Part shown: piece after piece, positions 16,502-25,018 of the stretch
How positions within the stretch are numbered: position 1 is the stretch's first letter
Layout of the letters: each line of letters starts with the position of its first letter
Assembly: GCF_017161445.1 (NCBI RefSeq)
Contig: NZ_CP071060.1
Span: 4,712,001-4,776,000 of the forward strand
Direction of reading: 5' to 3'
DNA length: 64,000 nucleotides
DNA from: Niveibacterium microcysteis
Lineage (GTDB): Bacteria; Pseudomonadota; Gammaproteobacteria; Burkholderiales; Rhodocyclaceae
The notes under the pieces: model-generated
What the model was told of the DNA's origin: nothing
Databases searched by the model: none
What the model saw: only the letters and a program-made list of their open reading frames with translations
Made by a program: the position numbers and the translations under genes

Positions 16502-17449
16502 TCAGGTGGTAACGGGAACCAGGAAGTCGTCGGAGATGCGCTGGCCGAGATCGAGGATGCGTTCCAGCGCGCTGTCGAGGTAGGGATGCAAACCGTCGCG
16601 CATCAGTTCCTCGATGCGGCCGAACCGCAGGCTCGCCTCGAACTCGCCGGCGCGGCGCTGGGTCTCGGCCGAACGGCCGTTCGCCACCGCCTGCAGCAGG
16701 CCGTACACCTCGCGCATGCAGTAGGCGAGCGAACGCGGCATGTCCGGGCGCAGCAGCAGCAGCTCGGCAACGCGGCTCGGCGTGATCTGATCGCGATACA
16801 CGCGGCGGTAGATTTCGAAGGCCGACACCGAGTGCAGCAGCGCGCTCCACTGGTAGTAGTCGACCGCGGCATCGTTCGGTGTGTGGGCGCCGCGCAGCAG
16901 GTGGTACTTCACGTCGAGGATGCGCAGGGTGTTGTCCGCGCGCTCGATGAAGGTGCCCAGCCGGGTGAAGTGGAAGGCCTCGTCGCGCAGCATGGTGCCG
17001 ACGGTGACGCCGCGCGACAGGTGTGAGCGGTACTTCACCCAGTCGAAGAACTCGGTCGGGCCGGTTTCGGCGAGGCGCGAAGGGGCGAAGTCATTCACCT
17101 TCAGCCAGGTCGCGTTGATGGCCTCCCACAGCTCGGAGGTCAGCGTGCCACGCACGGTGTGCGCGTTTTCGCGCGCCGCGCGCAGGCAGGAGACGATGCT
17201 CGACGGGTTGTCGCGGTCGAACATCAGGAAGTGCATCACCGTGTCGGTGTCGATCACGTCATGTTGTGCGCGGTAGGCGCCCAGCATGCCCATGATGTCG
17301 AGCGTGGCGGTCCACTGCCGTTCGATCTCGCCGGCGCTCTGCGGCAACAGCGACATGCGGTGGTGCACATCGAGGATGCGCGCGAGGTTTTCGGCGCGCT
17401 CCATGTAGCGCGCCATCCAGTAAACGTGGTCTGCGGTACGGGACAACAT
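16502..17449 (-). CDS. Alpha-E domain protein (DUF403)
   Basis: 315 residues, all-helical. The start MLSRTADHVYWMARYMERAENLARILD is the alpha-E signature, and a second copy-like stretch GTFIERADNTLRILD follows mid-protein. Alpha-E proteins always travel with circularly permuted ATP-grasp enzymes and are thought to assist peptide-like ligation (comparative-genomics proposal for this family). Here it begins 4 bp after the ATP-grasp stop and is followed by the 60-codon ORF and Anbu, so the genes are surely co-transcribed. No catalytic residue is known for the family. Confidence 0.95.
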   Translation of the reverse strand: MLSRTADHVYWMARYMERAENLARILDVHHRMSLLPQSAGEIERQWTATLDIMGMLGAYRAQHDVIDTDTVMHFLMFDRDNPSSIVSCLRAARENAHTVRGTLTSELWEAINATWLKVNDFAPSRLAETGPTEFFDWVKYRSHLSRGVTVGTMLRDEAFHFTRLGTFIERADNTLRILDVKYHLLRGAHTPNDAAVDYYQWSALLHSVSAFEIYRRVYRDQITPSRVAELLLLRPDMPRSLAYCMREVYGLLQAVANGRSAETQRRAGEFEASLRFGRIEELMRDGLHPYLDSALERILDLGQRISDDFLVPVTT

Positions 17450-17453
17450 GTTT

Positions 17454-18875
17454 TCAGGCCTCCAGTACCCAGGTGTCCTTGGTGCCCCCGCCCTGCGAGG
17501 AATTCACCACCAGCGAGCCTTCCTTCAGCGCGACGCGCGTGAGGCCGCCGGGTACGAAACGGATCTCGCTGCCCGAAAGGACAAAGGGCCGCAGGTCGAT
17601 ATGGCGCGGCGCGATGCCGGATTCGACGAAGGTCGGGCAGGTGGACAGCGCGAGCGTTGGCTGGGCGATGTATTTCTCCGGCGCGGCGATGATGCGCTGG
17701 CGGAAGGCTTCAATCTCCGCCTTGGTCGATGCCGGCCCGACCAGCATGCCGTAGCCGCCGGCGCCGTGCACTTCCTTCACCACCAGTTCGGCCAGGTGAT
17801 CGAGCGTGTAGGCCAGATCGTCGGGCTTTCTCAGCATGTAGGTCGGCACGTTGTTGAGCAGCGGTTTCTCGCCAAGGTAGAAGCGCACCATGTCCGGCAC
17901 ATACGGGTAGATCGACTTGTCGTCCGCCACGCCCGTGCCGATCGCGTTGGCGAGCGTGACCTTGCCGGCGCGATACGCGGCAAACAGGCCCGGCACGCCG
18001 AGCATCGAATCCTTGCGGAAGGCCTGCGGATCGAGGAAGTCGTCGTCGATGCGGCGGTAGATCACGTCCACCTTGCGGCGGCCGCGGGTGGTGCTCATGA
18101 ACACGCCTTCGTGGGTGACGAAGAGATCGCGCCCTTCGACCAGTTCGATGCCCATCTGCTGCGCGAGGAAGGCGTGCTCGAAGTAGGCGCTGTTGTAGCT
18201 GCCGGGCGTGAGCAGCACCACGGTCGGGTCCGACACCCCGTTTGGCGCGACGGTGCGCAGCGTATCGAGCAGCAGGTCCGGGTAGTGCTCCACCGGCGCG
18301 ATGCGGTGGGTGGCGAAGAGGTCGGGGAAGAGCCGCATCATCATGCGGCGGTCTTCGATCATGTACGAGACGCCGGACGGCACGCGCAGGTTGTCTTCCA
18401 GCACGTAGAACTCGCCGGCGCCGGCACGCACGATGTCGACGCCGGAGATGTGCGAATAGATGCCGCCAGCGACGTCCACGCCCTTCATCTCGGGCCGGTA
18501 CTGCGCGTTCTGCAGCACCTGCTCGTAGGGAATCACGCCGGCCTTGAGGATCTCCTGGTCATGGTAGATGTCATGCAGGAAGGCGTTGAGCGTGCGGATC
18601 CGCTGCGACAGGCCGGCGGAAAGCTGCTGCCATTCGGCAGCCGGAATGATGCGGGGAATCAGGTCGAACGGAATCAACCGCTCTGTCCCCGCCGCCTCGC
18701 CATACACGGCGAAGGTAATGCCGACGCGCCGGAACAGCGCATCGGCCTGCACCCGCTTGCGCTCGATGCGTGAAGACGCGGTCGCCTCCAGCCAGCGCTC
18801 AAAGGCTTCGTAATGCGGCCGTGTCTCGCCAGCCGCGCCGTTCATCTCATCGAAGAACGCCCCGTTTGCTCCCAT
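17454..18875 (-). CDS. Circularly permuted ATP-grasp protein (type 2)
   Basis: 473 residues from the ATG at 18875, which has GGAGG six nt upstream. The protein carries the DUF404/DUF407 landmarks: RRVGITFAVYG, EQVLQNAQYRPEM, FYVLEDNLRVPSGVSYMI, then VDVIYRRIDDDFLDP, LANAIGTGVADDKSIYPYVP and KEVHGAGGYGML. These form the ATP-binding site of an amide-bond ligase whose N- and C-terminal halves are swapped relative to normal ATP-grasp enzymes. The family is proposed to make or tag peptides together with alpha-E, transglutaminase and Anbu proteins. It is the first gene of the operon, behind a sigma-54-type promoter. Confidence 0.95.
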   Translation of the reverse strand: MGANGAFFDEMNGAAGETRPHYEAFERWLEATASSRIERKRVQADALFRRVGITFAVYGEAAGTERLIPFDLIPRIIPAAEWQQLSAGLSQRIRTLNAFLHDIYHDQEILKAGVIPYEQVLQNAQYRPEMKGVDVAGGIYSHISGVDIVRAGAGEFYVLEDNLRVPSGVSYMIEDRRMMMRLFPDLFATHRIAPVEHYPDLLLDTLRTVAPNGVSDPTVVLLTPGSYNSAYFEHAFLAQQMGIELVEGRDLFVTHEGVFMSTTRGRRKVDVIYRRIDDDFLDPQAFRKDSMLGVPGLFAAYRAGKVTLANAIGTGVADDKSIYPYVPDMVRFYLGEKPLLNNVPTYMLRKPDDLAYTLDHLAELVVKEVHGAGGYGMLVGPASTKAEIEAFRQRIIAAPEKYIAQPTLALSTCPTFVESGIAPRHIDLRPFVLSGSEIRFVPGGLTRVALKEGSLVVNSSQGGGTKDTWVLEA

Positions 18876-18891
18876 GCTCGCCTCCGCGTAC

Positions 18892-18911
18892 GGCTCGCTG
18901 CGTTGCGAGCC
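18892..18911 (-). promoter_or_regulatory. 5'-end hairpin of the Anbu operon mRNA
   Basis: GGCTCGC and GCGAGCC pair perfectly around a 6-nt loop. If the sigma-54-type promoter is right (start near 18915), the transcript would begin 4 nt before this stem-loop, leaving GGAGG free for ribosomes. A 5' stem of this kind could protect the message. Confidence 0.5.
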
Positions 18912-18925
18912 GGCAGCAGGGGCTT

Positions 18926-18941
18926 TGCGAGAACTGTGCCA
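18926..18941 (-). promoter_or_regulatory. Sigma-54 (RpoN) -24/-12 type promoter of the Anbu operon
   Basis: On the minus strand the sequence reads TGGCACAGTTCTCGCA: the -24 block TGGCAC is perfect, the -12 block reads TCGCA against TTGCA, and GG and GC are exactly 10 nt apart. The predicted start site (about 18915) gives a 40-nt leader to the ATP-grasp start. The region is upstream of this operon only; the neighbouring ABC permease gene ends here. Confidence 0.6.
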
Positions 18942-19025
18942 ACCGGAAAACATGGGCTTTCCGGGTCTTCCAGGGCCGCTCATGCACGCTTACGGCGCGC
19001 GAAAACGATGGGGCGACGCGGCGGC

Positions 19026-19040
19026 GCACCAATCCGGCGC
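19026..19040. promoter_or_regulatory. NtrC-like enhancer dyad upstream of the Anbu operon
   Basis: GCACC-AATCC-GGCGC differs by one base from the NtrC half-site arrangement GCACC-N5-GGTGC seen at glnA promoters. Its centre is about 118 bp upstream of the predicted start site, a normal enhancer distance for sigma-54 activators. Confidence 0.45.
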
Positions 19041-19076
19041 ATCGCCCGGACGCGCCCCGTCGTGGTGCGTGCCCGC

Positions 19077-20222
19077 TCAGTCCAGCGTCTTGCGGAAGCG
19101 TTTGAGCCCGATGGCCAGCACGACGGTGATGAACAACAGCAGCGGCCACAGGTGTGGCCAGATCTCGACGAAACCGTTGCCCTTGAGCATCACCCCACGC
19201 GCCAGCCGCAGGAAATGGGTCAGTGGCAGCGCCTCACCGATGAACTGCGCCCAGCCCGGCATGCCACGGAAGGGGAACATGAAGCCGGACAGCAGGATCG
19301 ACGGCAGGAAGAAGAAGAAGGTCATCTGCATCGCCTGCATCTGGTTGCGCGCCACGCTCGAGATCGTGATGCCGACGACCAGGTTGGCGGCGATGAAGAC
19401 CAGCACGCCGAGCAGCAGTACCGGCTTGGTGCCGATGAACGGCACGTTGAACAGCAATCGCGCGGCAATCAGGATCAGCACCACCTGCACGAAGCCGATC
19501 AGGATGAAGGGCAGGATCTTGCCGACCATCACCTCTACCGGCCGCACCGGCGTGGCGAGCAGGTTCTCCATCGTGCCGCGTTCGACTTCGCGCGTCAGCG
19601 CGAGCCCGGTCATCATGATCATCGTCATCGTCAGGATCACGCCCATCAGGCCGGGGACGACGTTCCACGCGGTGAGCCCGTCCGGGTTGTAGCGGCGCTG
19701 CACCACCACGTCGAACGGCGGTGGCGCGGCGGCGTGGGAAGCCAGCGGGCCACCCAGGTCTCGCGCGAGCGCGCCGGGCGCCAGCTGGTTGAGCGCGGCG
19801 ATGGCGTTGCCGGTGGCCGTTGGGTCGGTCGCATCGGCGTCGAGCAGCACCTGAGCGCGTTCGCCGCGGATCAGCTTGCGCGAGAAATCTGGCGGGATCA
19901 CCAGCGCGAACTGTGCGCTGCCCTCGGCGAGCATGCGGTCAGCGTCGGCCTGCGTGGCAGAGGTGCTGAGGATGTCGAAGTAGTCTGACACCGTCAGCGC
20001 GGCGGTCAGGCTGCGCGCAAATGCGCTCTGCTCCTCGGCCACGACCACGGTCGGCAGATGCTTGGGGTCGCCGTTGATTGCGTAGCCGAACAGCGTCAGC
20101 TGGATGATCGGTATGCCGACCATCATCGCGAAGGTCAGCCGGTCGCGGCGCAGCTGGATGAATTCCTTGCGCATCACGGTGATCAGGCGCGCAAACGACA
20201 AGCCGCGCAGCAGGGCGAACAT
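19077..20222 (-). CDS. ABC-2 type transporter permease (YbhR/YhhJ-like)
   Basis: 381 residues. One N-terminal membrane segment (FAMMVGIPIIQLTLFGYAI) is followed by a large periplasmic loop (about 50-180) and five more membrane segments, including the ABC-2 signature region RGTMENLLATPVRPVEVMVGK. It forms the membrane part of an efflux pump with the ATPase at 20224 and the membrane-fusion lipoprotein at 21186. E. coli ybhGFSR has two permeases; here only one is present, which implies a homodimer. The gene starts one base after the ATPase stop. Confidence 0.93.
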   Translation of the reverse strand: MFALLRGLSFARLITVMRKEFIQLRRDRLTFAMMVGIPIIQLTLFGYAINGDPKHLPTVVVAEEQSAFARSLTAALTVSDYFDILSTSATQADADRMLAEGSAQFALVIPPDFSRKLIRGERAQVLLDADATDPTATGNAIAALNQLAPGALARDLGGPLASHAAAPPPFDVVVQRRYNPDGLTAWNVVPGLMGVILTMTMIMMTGLALTREVERGTMENLLATPVRPVEVMVGKILPFILIGFVQVVLILIAARLLFNVPFIGTKPVLLLGVLVFIAANLVVGITISSVARNQMQAMQMTFFFFLPSILLSGFMFPFRGMPGWAQFIGEALPLTHFLRLARGVMLKGNGFVEIWPHLWPLLLFITVVLAIGLKRFRKTLD

Positions 20223-20223
20223 G

Positions 20224-21189
20224 TCAGTGCGCCTCCTGGAAGTTGTCGCGCGTCTGCCCCATCAGATGGATGAACACATCCTCCAGCTGCGGCGCCGCCG
20301 CCGACCATTCGAGCGCCGGCTCGTCGCGCCACGGCGCGATCGCGGCGACCAGCGCCGCCGCATCACTGCCGCTGACATGCAGGGTGTTGCCAAAGCGGGT
20401 CAGCATGTCGACACCGGGTGCGCCGCGCAGCTGTGCCGCCAGCGGCGACACATCGTTGCCACGCACATGCCAGGTCGCAAACCCGCTGCGTTCCACAAGC
20501 TGTGCCGGCGTGCCCAGCGCCAGTAGCTGACCGTAGGCGATGTAGCCGAGACGGTGGCAACGCTCCGCCTCATCCATGTAGTGGGTGGACACCAGCACGG
20601 TGATGCCTTCGGCGGCGAGTGCGTGGATCTCTTCCCAGAAGTCGCGTCGCGCCTTGGGGTCGACGCCGGCGGTGGGCTCGTCGAGCAGCAGCAGTTTAGG
20701 TTCGTGCAGCATGCACGCCGCCAGCGCCATGCGCTGCTTCCAACCGCCGGAAAGCCCGCCGGCAAGCTGGTTCGCACGGCCACCGAGGCCGAGGCGCTCA
20801 ATCGCGGTATCCACCCGCTGGCGGCGGCGGTCCATCTGGTACACGCCGGCCACGAAGTCGAGGTTCTCGCGGATCGTCAGGTCTTCGTAGAGCCCGAAGC
20901 GCTGGGTCATGTAGCCGACTTCGCGCTTGATCGCCGCCGCCTCGCGCAGGATGTCGTAGCCCAGCGTGTGGCCACTGCCAGCGTCGGGTGTCAGCAGGCC
21001 GCACATCATGCGGATCGAGGTCGTCTTGCCGCTGCCGTTGGGGCCGAGAAAGCCGAACACCTCACCCCGGCGCACCCGCATCGACAGTTGGTCGACCACC
21101 GTCTTGTCGCCGAAGCGCTTGGTGAGGCCAACCACGTCCACCGCACGCTGTTCGGGCGGAATGTCGAGCGGCGCGATCAGATCGTTCAT
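20224..21189 (-). CDS. ABC transporter ATP-binding protein (YbhF-like)
   Basis: 321 residues. Walker A is GPNGSGKTTS, the signature motif is LSGGWKQRMALA, Walker B is LLLLDEPTAGVD and the H-loop is VSTHYMDEA, all intact. A C-terminal domain of about 80 residues follows, as in drug-type ABC-2 ATPases. It is a single ATPase rather than the tandem one of E. coli YbhF. The start overlaps the stop of the HlyD gene by 4 bp, so the two are translationally coupled. Confidence 0.94.
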   Translation of the reverse strand: MNDLIAPLDIPPEQRAVDVVGLTKRFGDKTVVDQLSMRVRRGEVFGFLGPNGSGKTTSIRMMCGLLTPDAGSGHTLGYDILREAAAIKREVGYMTQRFGLYEDLTIRENLDFVAGVYQMDRRRQRVDTAIERLGLGGRANQLAGGLSGGWKQRMALAACMLHEPKLLLLDEPTAGVDPKARRDFWEEIHALAAEGITVLVSTHYMDEAERCHRLGYIAYGQLLALGTPAQLVERSGFATWHVRGNDVSPLAAQLRGAPGVDMLTRFGNTLHVSGSDAAALVAAIAPWRDEPALEWSAAAPQLEDVFIHLMGQTRDNFQEAH

Positions 21190-22142
21190 TGGCCCGCCTC
21201 GGGCAACACGTCGACCGGCAGCCCAGGCGCCAGGGCTACTGCGCGTTCGGGTTGCGCCTCGGCCTTGAAGACCAGCTTGGCGCGGTTGTCCTTCGAGTAG
21301 ATCACCGGCGGTGTGTATTCCGCGCTGCTGGCGACCCAGGTGACGCGCGCGGTGAAGCCCTCGCCACAACCATCGCAGAGAACGCGGATGCGCTGGCCCG
21401 GCCGCATCGCCGCGAGCCTGGCTTGCGGAATGTAGAAACGCAGCTTGGTGCTGCCCGCCGGCAACAGGCTGACAACTGGGCTGCCGGCCGGCACCCATTC
21501 ACCGATGCGGTAGTAGGTGTCCTCAACATGTGCGGCAACCGGTGCTACGAGCTGCTTCTGCGCCAAGCGTGTCTGTGCCTGCGCGCGCTGGGCTTCGGCC
21601 ACTTTCACCGCCGCCGTTGCCGCGGCGCGCTGTGCCTCGCGCCCGGCAAGTTCGGCCGCGCGCAAGTCGGCCGCAGCCTGGTCGAGCTGCGCGCGCGCAC
21701 TACGGACCCGCTCGCGCAGGCTGTCGAGGCTCATCGGGCTGACGAAGCCCTCGGCAGAGAGCGATTGCTGGCGGGCAAGGTCGCTCTCAGCCAGCGATAG
21801 CGCAGAACGCGCGGCGGCCTCGCGAGCGCGGAAGGAATCGAGCTCGGCCGGCCGCTTTCCGCTCGCCAGATCCTGCGCCTGCGCGTCGCTTTGCGCGCGG
21901 CGCGCTTCGGCCTCGTCGAGGGCCGGGCGCTCGAGTTCGGTATCCAGCGCAAACAGCGGTGCACCGGCGGCCACTTCGCCACCACGCTGCACCGACAGGC
22001 TGACCAGGCGACCGGCCTGCTGCGCGGCAACGCGCGTCGGTTCGATCTCGACATAGCCGAGCAATGGCCTCTCGCCGCTTGGCCCACAGGCGCAGAGCAA
22101 GACAGACGAAACCAGGACAAGCAGGGCGGCGCGGGCGCTCAT
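21186..22142 (-). CDS. HlyD-family periplasmic adaptor, lipoprotein (YbhG-like)
   Basis: 318 residues. The N-terminus has a lipoprotein-like signal ending LLCACG, so Cys 19 may be lipidated. After the biotinyl-lipoyl part (YVEIEPTRVAAQQAGRLVSL) a long alpha-helical hairpin rich in Ala, Arg and Gln (75-185) is followed by the second lipoyl half (LVAPVAAHVEDTYYRIGEWV) and a beta-barrel. Such adaptors bridge an inner-membrane pump to an outer-membrane channel. No TolC-like gene is nearby. It overlaps the TetR stop and the ATPase start by 4 bp each. Confidence 0.93.
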   Translation of the reverse strand: MSARAALLVLVSSVLLCACGPSGERPLLGYVEIEPTRVAAQQAGRLVSLSVQRGGEVAAGAPLFALDTELERPALDEAEARRAQSDAQAQDLASGKRPAELDSFRAREAAARSALSLAESDLARQQSLSAEGFVSPMSLDSLRERVRSARAQLDQAAADLRAAELAGREAQRAAATAAVKVAEAQRAQAQTRLAQKQLVAPVAAHVEDTYYRIGEWVPAGSPVVSLLPAGSTKLRFYIPQARLAAMRPGQRIRVLCDGCGEGFTARVTWVASSAEYTPPVIYSKDNRAKLVFKAEAQPERAVALAPGLPVDVLPEAGQ

Positions 22143-22804
22143 TCGGCGGACTCCAGTTCGGCGCGCAGCGCGTTGAGCCCGCCCCAGCTGAAGGCGGTGA
22201 CATGCTGCGCAACCCGTTCGACGAGGTCATCGCCGTTCAGCGCGACCGGCATGACCTGCAGGATCAGGGGACGCGCGCTGATGTAGACCATGCATTGGCT
22301 CAGCACACTGAGCATTGCGCGCGACAGCTGTTCGTCGCTCGCACGCGGCCCAAGCACCGCCGCGATGATTGGCCGCAGCATCTGCGCCTGCGGGCGGGTG
22401 AAGCGCTCGATCATCATCGCCAGCGCCTCGGTCGGGTTCACCAGCTCGCGCATCAACAGTGCCGCGATGCGGCTCTCGCCCGCCGGGTCGAGGAAGCGGC
22501 GGACCAGGGTTCGCACCGCAGCCTCAAACGCTGCACGCGGATGGGCCGGGTCAGGTGCCGGCAACGGTGTGCGGCTCAAGGCGAGCTCCGCATGGTGCTG
22601 CAACACCGCGCGGTAAAGCCCTTCCTTCCCGCCAAAGTGATAGTTGATCGCCGACAGCCGCACCCCGGCGCGCTGCGCGATGTCTTGCACCCGCGCGGCG
22701 CGGAAGCCCTCGTCGATGAAGATTTCGGTGGCGGCGAGGATCAGCGCGGTCCGGGTTTCGTCGCCCGGAGGCAGGCGGAGTGACGCGTTTTGGGCTGGTT
22801 TCAT
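22139..22804 (-). CDS. TetR-family regulator, CecR-like (DUF1956)
   Basis: 221 residues. The HTH covers residues 18-65 (TALILAATEIFIDEG, then AGVRLSAINYHFGGKEGLY). The C-terminal domain matches the CecR/YbiH group, with LMRELVNPTEAL as landmark. In E. coli CecR controls ybhGFSR and rhlE; here the regulator is the first gene of the very pump operon. A near-perfect operator lies 5 bp upstream of its ATG, so it should repress itself and the pump until a ligand (such as an antibiotic or aromatic compound) releases it. No Shine-Dalgarno is visible because that space is taken by the operator. Confidence 0.92.
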   Translation of the reverse strand: MKPAQNASLRLPPGDETRTALILAATEIFIDEGFRAARVQDIAQRAGVRLSAINYHFGGKEGLYRAVLQHHAELALSRTPLPAPDPAHPRAAFEAAVRTLVRRFLDPAGESRIAALLMRELVNPTEALAMMIERFTRPQAQMLRPIIAAVLGPRASDEQLSRAMLSVLSQCMVYISARPLILQVMPVALNGDDLVERVAQHVTAFSWGGLNALRAELESAE

Positions 22805-22809
22805 GGCGA

Positions 22810-22827
22810 TTGGAAATAGTTTTCCAA
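22810..22827. promoter_or_regulatory. TetR operator at the start of the CecR-like gene
   Basis: TTGGAAA-TAGT-TTTCCAA is an inverted repeat with 7-bp arms. A looser copy (TTTAGAAAACTTTTTCCA) follows within 10 bp. The region is conspicuously AT-rich against its surroundings. Confidence 0.6.
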
Positions 22828-23007
22828 TTCACTTTAGAAAACTTTTTCCACAGGGTCAAGCGCCAACTGGAACGCGCGGACGCGACCGCCTGAGTATGGC
22901 GGCGCGGATTGTCCGGCACGCCTGCGGATCAGGCGCCGTGCGGCCGGAACGAGGCGGCGTGAGGGATCGCGTTCAGCGAAGACGCGTGTGGCAGGCCGCC
23001 AAGCGCA

Positions 23008-24108
23008 TCAGCGGCCCCGCTGCGGGTCGCGCGCGCCGCGTACCGCGTGGCTGAGCCGCTTCTGCGCGTACATCAGCGCATCGGCCTCTGCGACCAGCGC
23101 GGCCAGCGGCTGCTCGCTGCCAGACGGGCTATGCACGATGCCGAGACTCATCGAGACCGGATACGGGCGCGGGTGCTCGGCGACGAACCGTGCCACCCGC
23201 TGCTGCACGCGCTCGCGCACTCCGTCGGGGAGTTCGTCGTCGATGCTGAAGACCGCAAACTCGTCGCCGCCCAGCCTCGCGACGACGTCGCTCTTGCGGA
23301 AGGCCTCGCGCAGGATGCCGGCACAATCCTGGATCAGCTCATCGCCCTGCTCGTGCCCGAGTTCGTCGTTCACCTGCTTGAGGCCATTGATGTCGGCAAA
23401 CAGCAGCAGGCCCGGCAGACACTGCTGACGCGCCAGCACAAGACTTTGCTGCGCGTAGAAATCGAAGCCCCGGCGGTTCAGCAGACCGGTCATCACATCG
23501 GTCACCGACAACCTGTGCAGCAGGCGCTCGGATTGGTTGCGCCGCGTCAGCTCAGCTTCGTGGGCGCGATCCAAGCGATCGGCGCTCTCCGAGCCCTCGC
23601 GGATGCGGCATTCGAGCTGGTCCCGCAAGGTAGCGTTGATGAGGGCGGCGGTCGCAAGCTCGCCGATGTGGCGCAGGGCGGCAAGCTCCTTGCTGCGCCC
23701 GATGCGCCGCCGACGCCACAGCAGGCAGATCACGCCACTGGGTTCGATCGCCGGGAAAGGCACCGCGCAAAGCTGGAACGGTGCGTCGAGTGCCGCGCGG
23801 GCGCGCACATCGTCGGGCACCGGCGGGTCGAGCTGGGCGCGGCCTTGTTCAATCGCCCGCTGGGCGCAAAAGTGCAGCAGCGGATCGCCATCCTTGATGC
23901 GCGGCACGCCGCTTGTGTCGAACTCGCGCGCCAGCACTGCATCGCCCACCGGCGCCATCATCAGCGCGCGGTCCGGTTCGAAGAGCTCGCGCATCGCGGC
24001 GCCGACCAGTTCGAATACGCCCTCCTGCCCGGCCGCCTGCATCAGTTCTCGCGCCAGGCGCAGCAGGCGTTCGAGTTTGTACAGAGCGGGGGACTGTAGC
24101 GCGGTCAT
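23008..24108 (-). CDS. GAF-GGDEF diguanylate cyclase
   Basis: 366 residues from the ATG at 24108 (MTALQSPALYKLERLL); an ATG at 24138 is also possible. A GAF-like sensor domain covers about 10-190, then a linker coil (around LECRIREGSESADRL) leads to the cyclase domain: DVMTGLLNRRGFDFYA, DINGLKQVNDELGHEQGDEL and the active site [11 protein letters not shown] (GGDEF at 280-284), intact. It should make c-di-GMP in response to a signal read by the GAF domain, in the cytoplasm. No I-site RxxD is evident immediately before GGDEF. It stands alone. Confidence 0.9.
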   Translation of the reverse strand: MTALQSPALYKLERLLRLARELMQAAGQEGVFELVGAAMRELFEPDRALMMAPVGDAVLAREFDTSGVPRIKDGDPLLHFCAQRAIEQGRAQLDPPVPDDVRARAALDAPFQLCAVPFPAIEPSGVICLLWRRRRIGRSKELAALRHIGELATAALINATLRDQLECRIREGSESADRLDRAHEAELTRRNQSERLLHRLSVTDVMTGLLNRRGFDFYAQQSLVLARQQCLPGLLLFADINGLKQVNDELGHEQGDELIQDCAGILREAFRKSDVVARLGGDEFAVFSIDDELPDGVRERVQQRVARFVAEHPRPYPVSMSLGIVHSPSGSEQPLAALVAEADALMYAQKRLSHAVRGARDPQRGR

Positions 24109-24212
24109 GGCGAGCTCACGGCGCAAACGATCAGCCATTCTGCGCGCCAGCGCCGGACTGCGCCAGACCGGCCGCGGCCTCGCCGCCGCGTACGGAATCG
24201 TTACCCGAGGGC

Positions 24213-24935
24213 CTAGGTGATGACCATCAGCATGTCGGCGTACCACGCACAATTGAGGCCCAGCGCTTCATCCTCGACGCGGTCGCGTCCGCCCATGTCG
24301 AGCCGCGAGGAGTGGATGCCCAAGAGCTGCCACGGCAGCGCCGCCTGCTCGGGCGAGGGGTGTTCGATGCGCATCACGACCGGCGCGCCGCTCGCGCCGC
24401 GATGCGTGCGCGCATCGGTCAGGAAATAGCCAACACCCTGAAAACGAAGGCCGAAGGACGACGCGATGACGCCTTGTCGAACAATCGGCAGGTGATGCAG
24501 CGTGTCGTGAAAGCCCAGCGGATAACCAACGATCAACACCGAGGCGCCGACTTCGATCGGCGCACTTTGCGCCAGATGCTGCGGGCCGAAGGCCGCGCGC
24601 CGGCAACCAGGCGGCCAGCAGGCTGGGTCGAGCGGTATCGCTGCCATGTCCACCGCGCCGCCCGCGTCGTCGCCGACATGCCAGACCGAGAGGCCATCGC
24701 GGTATAGCCACAGGCTGATCACGTGCACCGCGGCCACGTTGCTGTCATCAACATGGACTTCGAACTCGATGCGGTCGGGCCGATGCCCGGTGGCATCGTC
24801 GAGCAGCACATGCTGGCTGGTGACGAGATAGCTGCAACCGTTACGTTCAAAGAAGAAGCCGGTTGCGCCGGTGAGCCGCTGGTTGCCGAAGAAGGTGGCA
24901 ATCGGCGTGGTGCTGAGCAACAGGGATTCGATCAT
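24213..24935 (-). CDS. Trypsin-like serine protease without signal peptide
   Basis: 240 residues. The fold shows the catalytic His in VTSQHVLLDD, a probable Asp in GAVDMAAIPLD and the nucleophile in HRGASGAPVVM (GxSGxP type). There is no signal sequence or membrane segment, so unlike most trypsin-like proteins it probably stays in the cytoplasm. The beginning IATFFGNQRLTGATGFFFER looks like the S1/HtrA-like N-terminal barrel entry. No PDZ domain follows. An alternative start 12 codons upstream exists (24971); neither has a good ribosome binding site. Confidence 0.82.
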   Translation of the reverse strand: MIESLLLSTTPIATFFGNQRLTGATGFFFERNGCSYLVTSQHVLLDDATGHRPDRIEFEVHVDDSNVAAVHVISLWLYRDGLSVWHVGDDAGGAVDMAAIPLDPACWPPGCRRAAFGPQHLAQSAPIEVGASVLIVGYPLGFHDTLHHLPIVRQGVIASSFGLRFQGVGYFLTDARTHRGASGAPVVMRIEHPSPEQAALPWQLLGIHSSRLDMGGRDRVEDEALGLNCAWYADMLMVIT

Positions 24936-25018
24936 GGTGCGGCCGGTTTGCTGGGCATGGTCGACCAGCATGCACCGATTGGCACCGCAGCGCCCGCCTT
25001 TGTCGAACCCGGCGTCGA

